Source of the DNA: Salisaeta longa DSM 21114 | GTDB lineage: Bacteria; Bacteroidota; Rhodothermia; Rhodothermales; Salinibacteraceae | Assembly (NCBI RefSeq): GCF_000419585.1 | Contig: NZ_ATTH01000001.1 | Location: forward strand, 2,254,005-2,318,004 | Reading direction: 5' to 3' | Length of the DNA: 64,000 bases | Shown: positions 63,057 to 64,000 of the stretch, piece by piece | Position numbering within the stretch: the stretch's first letter is position 1 | How the letters are laid out: the number at the start of each line of letters is the position of its first letter | Translations under genes and position numbers: made by a program | Notes under the pieces: model-generated | The model's database searches: none | Told to the model about the DNA's origin: nothing | The model's input: only the letters and a program-made list of their open reading frames with translations

Positions 63057-63130
63057 GTCATCGCGAGGAATGACCGATCGGACGGGGGCTGATACTTCAA
63101 TGCGACGTAGCAAATATGGAGCGTCTCCGC
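63057..63130. repeat. Partial third palindromic repeat (left end only)
   Basis: GTCATCGCGAGGAATGACCGA at 63057-63077 matches the left end of copies 1 and 2, then the similarity fades. The preceding spacer (62954-63056) repeats the one after copy 1. Confidence 0.7.
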
Positions 63131-63288
63131 ATTGTGGCGTCGATGATCCCCATCTTTTTTCTCCGCTTGACAAGCCGATGGGCAAGAGCCTTGCAAGCGC
63201 GCTTGACTTCTTTCAGCGGCACGAGGCGCTCAACCAGCGGCGCCTTGGGGCGCGCGTTCGTTCGGCCGCTGGCCCCTCGGGCAGAGCC
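63131..63288. other. Short non-coding stretch before the permease stop
   Basis: About 160 bp after the repeats with no gene. An AT-rich CATCTTTTTTCTCC patch at 63150-63164 has no clear stem before it on either strand. Confidence 0.35.
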
Positions 63289-64000
63289 CTACGAGAAGCA
63301 TTTCTTTAGCGCCTTCCACAGCCGGGTGCGCAGCGGCGGCGTTGCCCCCAAGTCCTTTACCGTGTACACCGTAAGCCACGCACCTGCGATGATGGCCAGC
63401 GTGTTGGCAATCCACATGCCCAGCCAGGGCGGCAAGATGCCACGGTCGGCGAGCTTTTCGCCCTGCACCAGCGTCACCCAGTAAAACATGAAGATGCCCA
63501 GCGCCACGCCGCCAATCACCCCCAGCCCGCTGCGGCCGAGCGCGAGCCCCAGGGGGGCACCAATGAAGATAAACACGAGGCACGCCAGCGCAATCGAGAA
63601 CTTTTTGTAGACCTCCACCCAGTACCGCTTGATGCGATCGCGCGTCCACGAGAGCCGCCGGTTGCGGCGCTGTACAGCCTCTTGCACCTGCCGCGCCGCC
63701 CGCGTGGCCTTCGATACGATGGTGCGCTGCGCGGCAAGGGGATGCCCGTTGAGCACCGGCCAGCCGGTAACAAGCGACGTATCGACCCGCACGCCGCGCA
63801 CATCGAGCGTGTCGGTCTGCCCCGTATCGGGCCGGACGGCGTGCTGCAACGTCGTCCTCAACGCATCGATGCGCCGCTGCATCCGCGTGCCCAGCGAGTC
63901 GATGGTGTGCAGCATCATGGGCGTGGGCATGGTGCGGTCGGTGCGGTTTACGTCGTCGTCCTCGCGCGTAAACATCAGCTCGGAGAGGTCGAGGTGCAGC
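63289..64000 (-). CDS. LptF/LptG-family permease, C-terminal part (runs off the right edge)
   Basis: The last 236 residues of a YjgP/YjgQ-type permease of the LPS transport complex (LptBFG). The readable part continues a periplasmic beta-jellyroll region that includes LHLDLSELMFTRED and a long Arg-rich juxtamembrane helix (RLSWTRDRIKRYWVEVYKKFSIALACLVFIFIGAPLGLALGRSG, read in parts; the coupling and TM5 segments). It then has IGGVALGIFMFYWVTLVQGEKLADRG and WIANTLAIIAGAWLTVYTV (TM6). It is either LptF or LptG; the N-terminus is outside the window. Confidence 0.85.
   Translation of the reverse strand, partial: LHLDLSELMFTREDDDVNRTDRTMPTPMMLHTIDSLGTRMQRRIDALRTTLQHAVRPDTGQTDTLDVRGVRVDTSLVTGWPVLNGHPLAAQRTIVSKATRAARQVQEAVQRRNRRLSWTRDRIKRYWVEVYKKFSIALACLVFIFIGAPLGLALGRSGLGVIGGVALGIFMFYWVTLVQGEKLADRGILPPWLGMWIANTLAIIAGAWLTVYTVKDLGATPPLRTRLWKALKKCFS

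Noticed and set aside
62311-63080. CRISPR array in the repeat region
   Set aside because: The repeats are palindromic, unequal in length and separated by similar, not unique, spacers. There are no cas genes.

Overview
The window comes from a GC-rich bacterium of the Bacteroidota/Rhodothermota type, most likely a relative of Salinibacter or Salisaeta. This is inferred from lineage-typical families (GWxTD protein, PorV-like barrel, FlgD/T9SS-like C-terminal domain, PKD-OmpA lipoprotein, ferritin-like protein with the LQIHSVEARHA helix, a photoactive-yellow-protein-like domain) and from acidic proteins that suggest a halophile. No rRNA or tRNA gene was recognised. Most of the window is ordinary chromosome. 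No prophage, transposase or CRISPR array was seen.

Layout. 1-6.8 kb: the 5' part of hflX, a GWxTD protein, a translationally coupled CDP-alcohol phosphatidyltransferase/sulfatase-fold pair, a small AT-richer secreted protein and a glycosyltransferase. 7.1-15.7 kb: a one-direction heavy-metal efflux module (outer-membrane channel, adaptor lipoprotein, HME-RND pump, PII-like protein, response regulator, histidine kinase). 15.8-26.2 kb: housekeeping genes (aldehyde dehydrogenase, pth, a pseudouridine synthase, a methyltransferase, an M20 amidohydrolase, trigger factor, PKD-OmpA lipoprotein, rpsT). 26.6-33.1 kb: envelope genes (barrel protein, an unrecognised secreted protein, MtfA-like peptidase, DciA, TolC and MlaC homologues). 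33.1-38.8 kb: surface polysaccharide genes, including a WecA/MraY-CapD fusion. 38.8-43.2 kb: an M50 protease, then a lipoprotein, a BNR protein with a sorting-like C-terminus and a PorV-like barrel.

43.2-52.6 kb: def, an SLC13 permease, zapA with two coiled-coil genes (one ending in a PYP-like PAS domain without the chromophore cysteine), terC, a GIY-YIG protein, an exported beta-carbonic anhydrase, prmC and acyP. 52.8-59.3 kb: a sigma54 activator, a CsgG-family protein, two AhpD-like paralogues (one without the CxxC pair), an internally deleted ferritin-like gene, and hisS. 59.3-61.8 kb: a ba3-type cytochrome oxidase operon. 61.8-63.3 kb: a non-coding region of degenerate palindromic repeats with a nested 24-bp minisatellite. 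The window ends in an LptF/LptG permease gene.

The most unusual items are the coiled-coil/PYP-like protein beside zapA, the WecA-CapD fusion without a dehydratase domain, the ferritin-like deletion derivative, the AhpD paralogue pair and the palindromic repeat array. No complete, clearly undescribed multi-gene system could be shown from sequence alone. Many starts are uncertain because strong Shine-Dalgarno sequences are rarely visible; they were set from family length and signal peptides.
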